From: Paraflavitalea devenefica
Lineage (GTDB): Bacteria > Bacteroidota > Bacteroidia > Chitinophagales > Chitinophagaceae
Length of the DNA stretch: 64,000 nt
NCBI RefSeq assembly: GCF_011759375.1
Contig: NZ_JAARML010000003.1
Span: 62,001-126,000, forward strand
Reading direction: 5' to 3'
Below the pieces are notes generated by a model, which was given only the letters and a program-made list of their open reading frames with translations, had not been told where the DNA came from and made no database searches. The translations under genes and the position numbers were made by a program. Below are positions 53,831-62,040 of the stretch, in pieces (the first letter of the stretch is position 1; each line of letters starts with the position of its first letter).

Positions 53831-54667
53831 ATGGAAGAGTTAAGGCCGTTGTTGACTACTTACGCTTATAATATCCTCGGATCTTATGAAGAAGCAAAAG
53901 ACGTGGTGCAGGATGCCTTCCTGAAGTTCATGGATATAGACAGTGATAAGATCGAGGATAAGCGCAACTACCTAATACGTACAGTTGTTAACCTTTCCAT
54001 TAATGCCAAGAAAAGGCAACAGAAGATCGTGGCTGCGTATACTGGTCCCTGGCTGCCGGAACCGGTAGCTACGGAAAAGGCCGATGCGGCCATTGTGCAA
54101 AAAGAGGTGTTATCGTATTCCCTGATGGTGTTATTGGAGAAACTGAATGCCCGGCAGCGGGCTGTTTTCATTCTCAAAGAGGCATTCGATTATGACCATG
54201 AAGAGATTGCCGGTGTGCTTGACATCAGTGTGGAAAACTCCAGGAAGCTGTTGAGCCGGGCCAAAGTACAACTTCAAAAAGGGACGCCCGTTAGCCGTCA
54301 GCCCCAACCTGTACAAACAGGTTATATTGATAAATACCTTTCCGCCATCCGGGAAGGCGATACCCGGCAACTGGAGCAAATGCTGCATGATGAGGTGGTC
54401 CTCCTGTCAGACGGAGGTGGAAAGGCAGTGGCCGCTACCAAACCGCTCATGGGCATTAAATCCGTTATCAGCTTCCTGGTGGGTGTTTTCACCAAGAGTT
54501 ATAAAGAGACCCGTATTGAACAAGGAGAAGTGAATCATGAGCCTGCCTTGTTCTATTACCACAATGGACAATTGGTTACCTGCCAGATCTTTTCCATCCG
54601 GGACGGGCAGGTGGAGAACTTTTATTTTATGCGCAATCCCGATAAATTAAAAGAGCTTCAAAAATAA
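53831..54667 (+). CDS. ECF sigma factor, ECF41 (SigJ-like) with SnoaL-like C-terminus
   Basis: 278 residues. Sigma region 2 (LRPLLTTYAYNILGSYEEAK; VVQDAFLKFMDID) and region 4 (LNARQRAVFILKEAFDYDHE; GVLDISVENSRKLLSRAKVQ) are followed by a SnoaL/NTF2-like domain of about 110 residues with the DGGGK motif at 194-198. This is the ECF41 signature, in which the C-terminal extension replaces an anti-sigma factor. It starts 18 bases after the alpha-2-macroglobulin stop, so it may be cotranscribed with it, and 70 bases before its partner gene at 54737. ECF41 targets carry TGTCAC-type -35 elements; one is seen at 54679. Confidence 0.94.
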   Translation: MEELRPLLTTYAYNILGSYEEAKDVVQDAFLKFMDIDSDKIEDKRNYLIRTVVNLSINAKKRQQKIVAAYTGPWLPEPVATEKADAAIVQKEVLSYSLMVLLEKLNARQRAVFILKEAFDYDHEEIAGVLDISVENSRKLLSRAKVQLQKGTPVSRQPQPVQTGYIDKYLSAIREGDTRQLEQMLHDEVVLLSDGGGKAVAATKPLMGIKSVISFLVGVFTKSYKETRIEQGEVNHEPALFYYHNGQLVTCQIFSIRDGQVENFYFMRNPDKLKELQK

Positions 54668-54678
54668 TTGCCGGAACC

Positions 54679-54705
54679 TGTCACGTTTGCTTTCCCTGTT
54701 TTGTT
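54679..54705 (+). promoter_or_regulatory. Candidate ECF41-type promoter
   Basis: TGTCACG at 54679-54685 matches the ECF41 -35 consensus TGTCACA in six of seven bases. The -10 (CGTC expected about 16 bases on) is poor, reading TGTT. It precedes the carboxymuconolactone decarboxylase-like gene, the classical ECF41 target. Confidence 0.4.
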
Positions 54706-54736
54706 TTCTATATATAAATCATAAAAACAAAATAAT

Positions 54737-55204
54737 ATGGAAAGGATTCCCCATTCAGAGTGGCCTGAAGGCATGTACCCGCTCATGGCCAATGTAGAAG
54801 CCTATATTGCCAAATCAGGGCTTGATCAGAAACTGGTAAAGCTGCTGAAATTCAGGGTGTCACAAATTAACAGTTGCGCTTATTGCCTTGATATGCATTA
54901 CAAGGAAGCTATTCATATAGGCGAAACACCCCAGCGGCTTTACTCCGTATCAGCCTGGCGGGAGACACCCTATTATACACCCAAAGAGCAGGCGGCCCTG
55001 GCTTTTGCAGAAACGCTGACCCACCTGCCCGCGGAAGAGCACAGCGATCATATTCATGATGAGCTGGACAAGTATTTTTCTAAAAAGGAAATTGCCCATC
55101 TTACCCTGGTGATTGCACAGATCAATACATGGAACCGCCTTGTACGTTCTTTTGGTACGGTGCCTGGTGGTTATCAGGTAAGGGAAAAAGCTGCGGCCAA
55201 TTAA
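54737..55204 (+). CDS. Carboxymuconolactone decarboxylase / AhpD family protein
   Basis: 155 residues, single AhpD-like domain with the redox pair CAYC and His (Cys47, Cys50, His54 in INSCAYCLDMHYKEAIHIGE). It is the COE-type partner nearly always encoded next to ECF41 sigma factors. Thiol peroxidase or disulfide-reductase activity is expected from CxxC; the real substrate is unknown. Cytoplasmic. A palindrome follows its stop by 43 bases. Confidence 0.94.
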   Translation: MERIPHSEWPEGMYPLMANVEAYIAKSGLDQKLVKLLKFRVSQINSCAYCLDMHYKEAIHIGETPQRLYSVSAWRETPYYTPKEQAALAFAETLTHLPAEEHSDHIHDELDKYFSKKEIAHLTLVIAQINTWNRLVRSFGTVPGGYQVREKAAAN

Positions 55205-55246
55205 TAGTGGGGCGCTTACGATAAAGACGGTATAACCATAGAATGG

Positions 55247-55292
55247 CAACAATAATCAATAGTTATTTATTAATAATTATTGATTATTGTTG
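55247..55292. repeat. Palindrome with AATAATCAATA core
   Basis: CAACAATAATCAATA (55247-55261) pairs exactly with TATTGATTATTGTTG (55278-55292); the central part is only partly paired. It sits between the stops of the carboxymuconolactone gene and the minus-strand fragment at 55294. Confidence 0.82.
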
Positions 55293-55293
55293 T

Positions 55294-55467
55294 TTATACA
55301 AGTGATACGCCTTTTCCTTCAATCCATCCACTTATTACTGCCATTGGCTCAAAACGTCCTGCTTTACTACGTCCCATTGCGGATATTTGCATCTCCCCCA
55401 CCTGGATTACAGCCGGAGCATACTGCGTAAAATAAGATTGTTGTTCCCAACAATACCGGGAAAAGAT
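55294..55467 (-). pseudogene. Possible minus-strand gene remnant (about 57 codons)
   Basis: On the minus strand an open frame ends with TAA at 55296-55294 and contains YAPAVIQVGEMQISAMGRSK and AGRFEPMAVISGWIEGKGVS, which looks like the C-terminal end of a soluble beta-rich protein. The frame is closed upstream by a stop at about 55468 and has no start with a leader, so it is either a decayed remnant or a very short gene starting at an inner Met. Its stop is followed at once by the palindrome at 55247, as other genes here are. No family recognised. Confidence 0.35.
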
Positions 55468-55509
55468 TGTTTATGGATGTGTCTTAACGATTAAAACCAG
55501 CATGATTTT

Positions 55510-56724
55510 ATGAGTCGCAAGGAAAGGATCATTCTCTTCATATTAGCCTGCCTGAATTTTACCCATATACTTGATTTCATGATCATGATGCCCCTGGGTA
55601 ATTACCTCATGCCGTATTTCAAGATATCTACCCATTTTTTTAGCTGGATAGTAGCAGCTTATCCTGTTACGGCCTGTATATCAGGATTGATCGCTGCTTT
55701 TTATGTTGACCGCTTTGACCGTAAGAAGGTATTGCTCTTTGCCTATTGCGGTTTTATTATTGGTACGGTATGTTGCGGTATTGCCCCTGGTCCCGGCCTG
55801 CTGATGGCTGCCCGTGTACTGACAGGGGTATTTGGCGGATTGATCGGTGCGCAGGTATTGTCTATCATTGCCGATATATTCCCTTATGAAAAAAGAGGGC
55901 AGGCGATGGGGACTATTTTCATGGCTTTTTCTGTAGCGTCTATTGTGGGTGTTCCCTTCAGCCTGTACCTGGCCAGTCTTATTAGCTGGCATGCGCCGTT
56001 TATCTTTATCGGCATCCTGGGAGCCTGTATTGTGCCTTTTATTATCCGTTTCCTCCCGTCTATGAAGGTGCACCTGGCGCCTGTAACCGCCGGAGAGGCG
56101 CCTTATAAACCCGATGTGTCTAAAGTATTGGGTGATATTGTAGATAATAAGGCGCAGTTAACAGCTTTGTTCCTGTCGGGCTTACTCATGCTGGGCCACT
56201 TTATGATCATACCTTTTATTAATCCCTACATGGAATTTAATAAAGGCTTTACCAAGACACAAACACCCCTCATTTATATGATTGGGGGCGGCTGTACGTT
56301 GGTGTCGTCGTTTATCATTGGTAAGTTGTCTGACAAGTATGGTAAGTTCAGGATCTTTACTATTTGTATGTTGTGCTCGCTGGCGCCTATCTTTTTCATT
56401 ACGAATATGCCGGGTATTCCCTTTGTAGCCGTACTGGCCATTTTTGCTGTATGGTTTGTGTTCTCTTCCGGCCGTAATATACCGGCGCAGGCCATGATCA
56501 CTACGGTGGTGAACCCGGCACAGCGCGGGCAGTTCATGAGTTTTATTTCTTCTTTCCAGCAATTGTTTACCGGCCTGGCTTCCATTATCGCAGGTTTGAT
56601 CGTGGTGGAAGGCGCCAATGGGAAGATACAGCGGTATAACTGGGTAGGTTATTTAAGCGTGGCCATTGTGGCCAGTACTTTTTTTATTGCACAGCGACTG
56701 GCAAAGCACCAGAAGCTGCGTTAA
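55510..56724 (+). CDS. MFS transporter
   Basis: 404 residues with 12 predicted membrane helices. Motif A appears as AAFYVDRFDRKKVLLFAYCG after helix 2, and the helix 4-5 region as RVLTGVFGGLIGAQVLSIIA; the second half has KLSDKYGKFRIFTICMLCSL as the repeated motif A. This fits drug/sugar efflux DHA1-type proton antiporters (AraJ/SotB-like). Inner membrane. Substrate unknown. It stands alone and converges on the minus-strand gene at 56854 across a palindrome. Confidence 0.92.
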   Translation: MSRKERIILFILACLNFTHILDFMIMMPLGNYLMPYFKISTHFFSWIVAAYPVTACISGLIAAFYVDRFDRKKVLLFAYCGFIIGTVCCGIAPGPGLLMAARVLTGVFGGLIGAQVLSIIADIFPYEKRGQAMGTIFMAFSVASIVGVPFSLYLASLISWHAPFIFIGILGACIVPFIIRFLPSMKVHLAPVTAGEAPYKPDVSKVLGDIVDNKAQLTALFLSGLLMLGHFMIIPFINPYMEFNKGFTKTQTPLIYMIGGGCTLVSSFIIGKLSDKYGKFRIFTICMLCSLAPIFFITNMPGIPFVAVLAIFAVWFVFSSGRNIPAQAMITTVVNPAQRGQFMSFISSFQQLFTGLASIIAGLIVVEGANGKIQRYNWVGYLSVAIVASTFFIAQRLAKHQKLR

Positions 56725-56750
56725 ATAATTATGGCATTGTTGTGTCAGCA

Positions 56751-56806
56751 TCAGGCGTACCCCAATAATCAATAGTTACTGATTAATAATATTGATTATT
56801 GCCTGA
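56751..56806. repeat. Palindrome with AATAATCAATA core between convergent genes
   Basis: Inner arms CAATAATCAATA (56763-56774) and TATTGATTATTG (56790-56801) are perfect complements; outer TCAGGC (56751) and GCCTGA (56801-56806) also pair. It lies 27 bases after the MFS stop and 48 before the stop of the 56854 gene, as a likely shared terminator. Confidence 0.82.
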
Positions 56807-56853
56807 TCATTTTAAAACCAAGGATGACTGCACTTTTGGCCGGGAATTCCTTC

Positions 56854-57966
56854 TTACCGGTAAAAAGGTACCTGGTATCGAACGGTGTAGTCAATAGGCC
56901 GGTTGTGCGAAATTGCCGGTGACCATTGCCCGATGGTATTGAAGAAGCGGATGACCTCATCCGACATGAGTTTATGTGGTGATGATAGTATTTTCAGGTC
57001 CTTCAGTTTGCCCTCTTTGGTAATGGTATATTTTATATGCACTGTGCCTTCGATATCGGTTCTTTTAAGTTCCTCGGGCCAGAACATATTGTCCAGGGCA
57101 TATTTGTCAAAGTCGAGGAATTTGCCCTGTGGTACCGGTGGTTTCTGAATAGCGCAGGTATTGCCATAGAAATTGCCCTGTTCATCAAAGCACTCCAGGG
57201 CGGTTACTTTACTTTTTACATATTTTTCCCGGCTGCTGCGGGTGCCATCTTCCCGGAAATATTCCCATTCACCTTCCTGTATGTTGTGCATGTAGGAACC
57301 CATTGATTCAAGGTTCCCATTCTTATACCAATTCTTCCATACACCGTCCTTACGGTCCAGCTTGTAGGCGCCGGAGTCCCGCAACTGTCCATCCGGATAG
57401 AAGTTCATGGCGGTACCCTGCATAATGCTAACACTGGTATCGCCTGCCAATATGGAAGGCCTTTTGTCAAACTTTCCTCCCATACCAATGGTCACTGTAT
57501 TAATGTTTTCGGGGCCAGGGTAATTGATAATAGATACCAACTGACCCGAATCATTCCACCTATGCCATTCTCCTGTGTAATGATTGTTTTTGTAGGCCCC
57601 TGAATCTTTCAGCTTTCCGTTCGGGTACCAAAACATCCATGGCCCCTGTTTGATGTTATTTTCATAAGACCCTTCTGCCGCCTTCACTTTTTTGGGATGA
57701 TACAGTGTAAAGGGCCCATCTTTAATAGTTAGTTTCTCATCCTGGAAATAAGCTTTCAATAAAACATTGGTATCGGGGTATACAGACATTAATAACCAAT
57801 GATCACCGGTTTTTACCGCCAGGGCCGGTAGCTCACCGTTGGCTTTATTGGTGAGGGCAAGCCCGAGGGTCAGGTATTTACGGATGGTGTCTGGTTGCTT
57901 TTTTTGTGCCAGGCTGGTATAGCAACAGATGGTAGCGACCAATAAAAAAGTAATTGTTTTATACAT
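56854..57966 (-). CDS. Secreted YwqK/MORN-like repeat protein with TonB C-terminal domain
   Basis: 370 residues with a signal peptide (MYKTITFLLVATICCYTSLA). The middle contains MORN-like YwqK repeats (GPWMFWYPNGKLKDSGAYKN; GEWHRWNDSGQLVSI; GVWKNWYKNGNLESMGSYMH; GEWEYFREDGTRSS). The last 90 residues resemble the TonB C-terminal domain (EGTVHIKYTITKEGKLKDLK; PAISHNRPIDYTVRYQVPF). YwqK is called an antitoxin in databases on weak grounds; no toxin is adjacent, so a structural role is more likely. It precedes nothing on its strand but follows the M14 gene by 20 bases. Confidence 0.85.
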   Translation of the reverse strand: MYKTITFLLVATICCYTSLAQKKQPDTIRKYLTLGLALTNKANGELPALAVKTGDHWLLMSVYPDTNVLLKAYFQDEKLTIKDGPFTLYHPKKVKAAEGSYENNIKQGPWMFWYPNGKLKDSGAYKNNHYTGEWHRWNDSGQLVSIINYPGPENINTVTIGMGGKFDKRPSILAGDTSVSIMQGTAMNFYPDGQLRDSGAYKLDRKDGVWKNWYKNGNLESMGSYMHNIQEGEWEYFREDGTRSSREKYVKSKVTALECFDEQGNFYGNTCAIQKPPVPQGKFLDFDKYALDNMFWPEELKRTDIEGTVHIKYTITKEGKLKDLKILSSPHKLMSDEVIRFFNTIGQWSPAISHNRPIDYTVRYQVPFYR

Positions 57967-57986
57967 AGGCTAAGAATGTTCAGTAA

Positions 57987-59717
57987 TCAATGCTCAATTA
58001 TCCTGAATACAGGGTACCGCATGTGCGCCGGTTCATAATACGGTGAATTCCTGTAGATAAAATCCAATTGCGCGCCGGCGCTTTTGGCGAGGGTGGTATC
58101 CGTAGCTTTCTTTTCTTCCAGTTTGGTTTTTAGTTCAGGGTGTTCTTTCAGGTATTGTGCGGCAATATCTTCAAATGCATAGCCACTGAACCCTTCTTTT
58201 TGTCCCAGTATCCCGTCAAAATAATTCCAGGCAAAGTAAGAGTCATCAGCCTGTGGTTCCAGTACTTCTATGAGAAAGCGGTTGGCCACCTGGTTCATGG
58301 GGATATAGTAATCGCCTTTGCGGAAAGAGAGCTTTTGCATACTGGCACTCACTTTCACATCAGTGTTCAGGTGGTGCATCTCATAGGGGCGGGGAGAGGT
58401 TTTATAATCTTCAATGCGGTATACTTCCACTTCCATCGCGGTGTCTCTGGCCAAGGGCTTCATCTGCACCTTATTCAGTTTCAACAGGTCAATGATCTTC
58501 CACCAGCCCTGTGGTACGATGTAAGCTGCCGGTTTTTTAATGGTAGTTTTGGCATCGAAGTAGTTATAATATTTCAGTTGCTTTTCGTAAGGTTTACTAC
58601 GGTCATAATAGAGCCTGGACAAGCCTGAAATATCGCTGGGCTTGCGGATGGCTTCATATCCTTTAAAAGTAACTTCTGCATTTTTATTCCTGTTTAATAC
58701 CCAGCTAACCGGGAAATCTGTTTGTTGCTTTACTGATTGTTTGGTTTGTTCCCGCAGTTGTTTAATGGCCTGGCTGTTCTTAGTGGTGAATGCGATAAAG
58801 CTTTCCATCAGGGCATAGGTGGATTGTACCCTTTGCTCATAGCTTTTCAGCATGTGTGTTTCGGGCACAAAGGCAAAGGTGTGCCACAGAGTAGCATAAC
58901 CACTGCTGTAGCGGGGACCATCAAAGTAAGCCGTAAGGCCTGCATCGGGTGTATTACCCCCAAAGCTGACATAAGGCACGAGGTCGTACCCTTTTTCTTT
59001 CATCAGTGCATACAAGCCCGGTTCAAATTGTTTATTCAGGTATTCACCCATTGCCCCGCCCAGCTTGCTGTGCTGGGAGGTGAGCAGGGTCATGACATGT
59101 TGGTAGTCGGCGCCATTGCTCACATGATTGTCTACAAATACATCGGGATCACACAAGTGAAAGATCTCCGCGAAAGACCTCGCTTCTTTGGAATCGGCTT
59201 TGATGAAATCCCTGTTCAGGTCCAGGTTCTGTGAGTTGCCGCGAAAGCCAAATTCCTTTGGTCCGTTCTGGTCTACCCGGTAAAAGGCGCTGCGGTTGAG
59301 GCAGCCGCCAATATTGTATACGGGAATGATAGCCAGCACCAAATTGGCCGGTAAGGTCTTTTTATGGGTAACTATATCACGCACCAGCAACATGCTGGCG
59401 TCAATACCATCGGGTTCGCCGGGATGGATACCATTATTGATCAGGATAAAACGCCTGTCCTTCTTTTTGAGGCTGGCAATGTCTACGTCTTTATCGGCCG
59501 ACACAATGACCAGGTGTAAGGGAAAGCCTGCATCAGTGGGTCCCATGGTGAGCATTTTGACCTGCGGAAATCGCTCATCCAACTGTTTCCACCAGGCAAT
59601 CGCTTCCTGGTAGGTGGGTGTTTCCTGGTAATTGGATTGTTCATACTTCGTGGAAATGGTCTGGGCTGTAAGCAGGAACGGAATAAAGGCACAAAAACAC
59701 AGTAGAATTGTTCTCAT
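57987..59717 (-). CDS. Secreted M14-family zinc carboxypeptidase
   Basis: 576 residues with a signal peptide (MRTILLCFCAFIPFLLTAQ). Zinc ligands: HPGEPDG (His and Glu, about residue 97) and the later His in DVFVDNHVSNGADYQH (about 192); the region SGYATLWHTFAFVPETHMLK gives the candidate catalytic Glu. It resembles Bacteroidota M14 peptidases that remove C-terminal residues. Periplasmic or outside. It is the first gene of a minus-strand pair with the YwqK/TonB protein (20-base gap), divergent from the Wzm gene. Confidence 0.9.
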   Translation of the reverse strand: MRTILLCFCAFIPFLLTAQTISTKYEQSNYQETPTYQEAIAWWKQLDERFPQVKMLTMGPTDAGFPLHLVIVSADKDVDIASLKKKDRRFILINNGIHPGEPDGIDASMLLVRDIVTHKKTLPANLVLAIIPVYNIGGCLNRSAFYRVDQNGPKEFGFRGNSQNLDLNRDFIKADSKEARSFAEIFHLCDPDVFVDNHVSNGADYQHVMTLLTSQHSKLGGAMGEYLNKQFEPGLYALMKEKGYDLVPYVSFGGNTPDAGLTAYFDGPRYSSGYATLWHTFAFVPETHMLKSYEQRVQSTYALMESFIAFTTKNSQAIKQLREQTKQSVKQQTDFPVSWVLNRNKNAEVTFKGYEAIRKPSDISGLSRLYYDRSKPYEKQLKYYNYFDAKTTIKKPAAYIVPQGWWKIIDLLKLNKVQMKPLARDTAMEVEVYRIEDYKTSPRPYEMHHLNTDVKVSASMQKLSFRKGDYYIPMNQVANRFLIEVLEPQADDSYFAWNYFDGILGQKEGFSGYAFEDIAAQYLKEHPELKTKLEEKKATDTTLAKSAGAQLDFIYRNSPYYEPAHMRYPVFRIIEH

Positions 59718-59847
59718 TTTGGCTGGTTATGCTATAAAAATAAGGAAGCCAAATTTAAGTAAGCCGGCCAGGACTTGTTTTCACTTAAATTTATAGAGGC
59801 GGCTTTGATCAGGAATCGTTTATTACCTTTAAGCATAATATTTGCAC

Positions 59848-60711
59848 ATGGCGTCAGAGGCCGGCACAAATGAACATTGGGATTGGGAAATCAGTAACCG
59901 CAGTAGCTGGTGCAATTGGTCGCTGCATGAGTTATGGGCCTACCGGCACCTGCTGTTCCGGTTTATCAAGCGGGACTTCCTTGTCAATTACCAGCAAACG
60001 ATCCTGGGCCCCTTGTGGGTAATATTACAACCTGCTTTAACGCTGGTGGTGTATGTGTGGGTATTCGGCCACTGGATGGGTATTCCTACCGGTTCGGCGC
60101 CGCCGGTACTTTTCTTTCTTTGCGGCATTCTTTTATGGGGTTTGTGCAACGACCTGTTTACCGGCACTGCTTTTATTTTTACTTATTATAGTTACCTCTA
60201 TAGCAAAGTATATTTCCCCCGCCTCATTGTTCCCTTATCGGTTGCCGGTACACATGTGGTACGCTTCCTGATCCAACTGGTATTGCTGCTGATCGTATTT
60301 GGTTATTACTGGCTTTGGCGCGATTACCCGGTTACTTTTAATGCCTGGACACTGTTTCTGCCGGTGGCCATGCTGCTCACCGCCCTTTTTGCGTTATCCT
60401 TCGGACTGATATTTTCTATCCTTACGGCAAGGTACCGTGACCTTACGAATATTGTTCACCTGGGTATCCGGCTATTCATGTTTGTAACGCCGGTTATCTA
60501 TCCTGTGTCGCTGGTGCCGCCGGGTATTAGGTGGTTTGTGAATGCGAATCCTTTATCGCCGCTCTTTGAGGTATTCAGGTATGCCTTGCTTGGGCAGGGT
60601 ACGTTTACCCCCGGACAATTGCTGTATAGTACGTTATCTATAACCCTGTTATTCTTTTTTTCACTGGCCTGGTTTAATAAACAGGCCGTTAGGCTGATAG
60701 ATGTAGTATAA
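59848..60711 (+). CDS. wzm: Polysaccharide ABC transporter permease (Wzm)
   Basis: 287 residues from the ATG at 59848; a TTG two codons earlier is less likely. ABC-2 permease with six membrane helices and the family's N-terminal amphipathic pattern (LWAYRHLLFRFIKRDFLVNY, then QQTILGPLWVILQPALTLVV). It exports an undecaprenyl-linked polysaccharide (O-antigen or capsule/teichoic-like glycan) across the inner membrane with the ATPase at 60717, whose start is 5 bases downstream. It opens the glycan locus at the right edge. Confidence 0.94.
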   Translation: MASEAGTNEHWDWEISNRSSWCNWSLHELWAYRHLLFRFIKRDFLVNYQQTILGPLWVILQPALTLVVYVWVFGHWMGIPTGSAPPVLFFLCGILLWGLCNDLFTGTAFIFTYYSYLYSKVYFPRLIVPLSVAGTHVVRFLIQLVLLLIVFGYYWLWRDYPVTFNAWTLFLPVAMLLTALFALSFGLIFSILTARYRDLTNIVHLGIRLFMFVTPVIYPVSLVPPGIRWFVNANPLSPLFEVFRYALLGQGTFTPGQLLYSTLSITLLFFFSLAWFNKQAVRLIDVV

Positions 60712-60716
60712 CCAAT

Positions 60717-61994
60717 ATGAGCGATATCGTCATAGAAGCAACGGATGTATCCAAGTTGTACCGGCTGGGCGTAGCAGGTACAGGCTCTTTCCGCCAGGAC
60801 CTCAAAAGATGGTGGACAAAGAACCTGACCAGCCGGGAGGACCCATTTTTTCATACCGGTGATAATCGGGGAGCGCATTCTTTATCGGAGGTAAGAGCAT
60901 TGGACCATGTCAGTTTCCAGATAAGGCAGGGCGAGATATGGGGTATTGTTGGTAATAACGGCGCCGGTAAATCTACTTTATTAAAGATCATATCCCGGAT
61001 CATTCAACCCACCGCAGGGCAGGTGAGGGGCAAGGGTACTATCGGTAGCCTGCTGGAGGTAGGAACAGGCTTTCATGGAGAGCTTACCGGCCGGGAGAAT
61101 GTGTATATCAGCGGCTATTTGCTGGGCATGAATAAAGCCCAGGTGAAGCAAAGGTTTGATGAGATCGTTGAGTTTTCAGGTATTGAAAAGTTTATCGATA
61201 CACCGGTCAAGCGTTATTCTTCCGGTATGTATGTGCGGCTTGCTTTTTCAGTGGCCGCTCACCTGGAACCGGATATCCTGATCATGGATGAAGTGCTGGC
61301 CGTAGGCGATACGGCTTTCCAGAAGAAATGCCTGGACAAGATGCAGCAGGTGGCGAATGAAAGTCACCGCACAATTCTATTTGTGAGCCACAATATGCAG
61401 GCTGTTAATCACCTCTGCCGCCAGGCTATGTGGCTGCAGCAGGGAAAGCTGGTAACGATGGGAACTGCTGCCCAGGTGGTGAACAGTTATATCGGCAGCC
61501 TGCAACAACATAAGCTGGGTTTTCAATCGGCGGATATTGCAACAGCGCCCGGTAATGAATTGGTACGGATATTGTCATTTGAGCTGATCCCCGATCTTAA
61601 GAACCCCGGCGACGTAATAGATATACGTACGCCATTGACCGTACAGTTCAGTATTTATAATAATGAACCGGGCATGGTGCTCAATGCCGGACTGCACCTG
61701 CATAATTATGCGGGGGACTGCATTTTCGATGTAGCTTCACCAGTGGCGGTTTGTCCGGCGGGGATCATACAGGGCGAGTGCCGCATCCCGGGTCATTTCC
61801 TGAATGACGGATCTTATTATTTTTCACTGATCATCGTCCGGGATACCTCTATTCCCGTATATTATCACGAGGCGGGGATCCATTTTGAAGTGGCCGATTA
61901 CCGGGAAGGCACTACCTGGTTTGGCAAGTGGAAGGGGGCTGTGCGTCCGCAGTTTCCTTTCCGGTTTGGTGTTGATCCAGGTCATGTTGAATAA
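60717..61994 (+). CDS. wzt: Polysaccharide ABC transporter ATPase with C-terminal glycan-binding domain (Wzt)
   Basis: 425 residues. ATPase: Walker A VGNNGAGKST near 81-89, the family motif near VKRYSSGMYVRLAFS as signature, Walker B ILIMDEVLAVGD. A 25-residue segment before the ATPase (TSREDPFFHTGDNRGAHSLS) is the insertion typical of this subfamily. The last 155 residues form a beta-sandwich like the Wzt C-terminal domain that recognises the capped glycan (NAGLHLHNYAGDCIFDVASP; HEAGIHFEVADYREGTTWFG). Such a C-terminus goes with chain-terminated O-antigens; a chain-end modifier is not yet visible. Confidence 0.94.
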   Translation: MSDIVIEATDVSKLYRLGVAGTGSFRQDLKRWWTKNLTSREDPFFHTGDNRGAHSLSEVRALDHVSFQIRQGEIWGIVGNNGAGKSTLLKIISRIIQPTAGQVRGKGTIGSLLEVGTGFHGELTGRENVYISGYLLGMNKAQVKQRFDEIVEFSGIEKFIDTPVKRYSSGMYVRLAFSVAAHLEPDILIMDEVLAVGDTAFQKKCLDKMQQVANESHRTILFVSHNMQAVNHLCRQAMWLQQGKLVTMGTAAQVVNSYIGSLQQHKLGFQSADIATAPGNELVRILSFELIPDLKNPGDVIDIRTPLTVQFSIYNNEPGMVLNAGLHLHNYAGDCIFDVASPVAVCPAGIIQGECRIPGHFLNDGSYYFSLIIVRDTSIPVYYHEAGIHFEVADYREGTTWFGKWKGAVRPQFPFRFGVDPGHVE

Positions 61995-62040
61995 CAATGT
62001 GTAATACATACCTTTGAAAATAGATAAGAAAGTTTAATGT

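Noticed and set aside
56854..57966. YwqK as a toxin-antitoxin component
   Set aside because: No toxin gene is adjacent and the protein has a signal peptide; the database label is not supported by this context.
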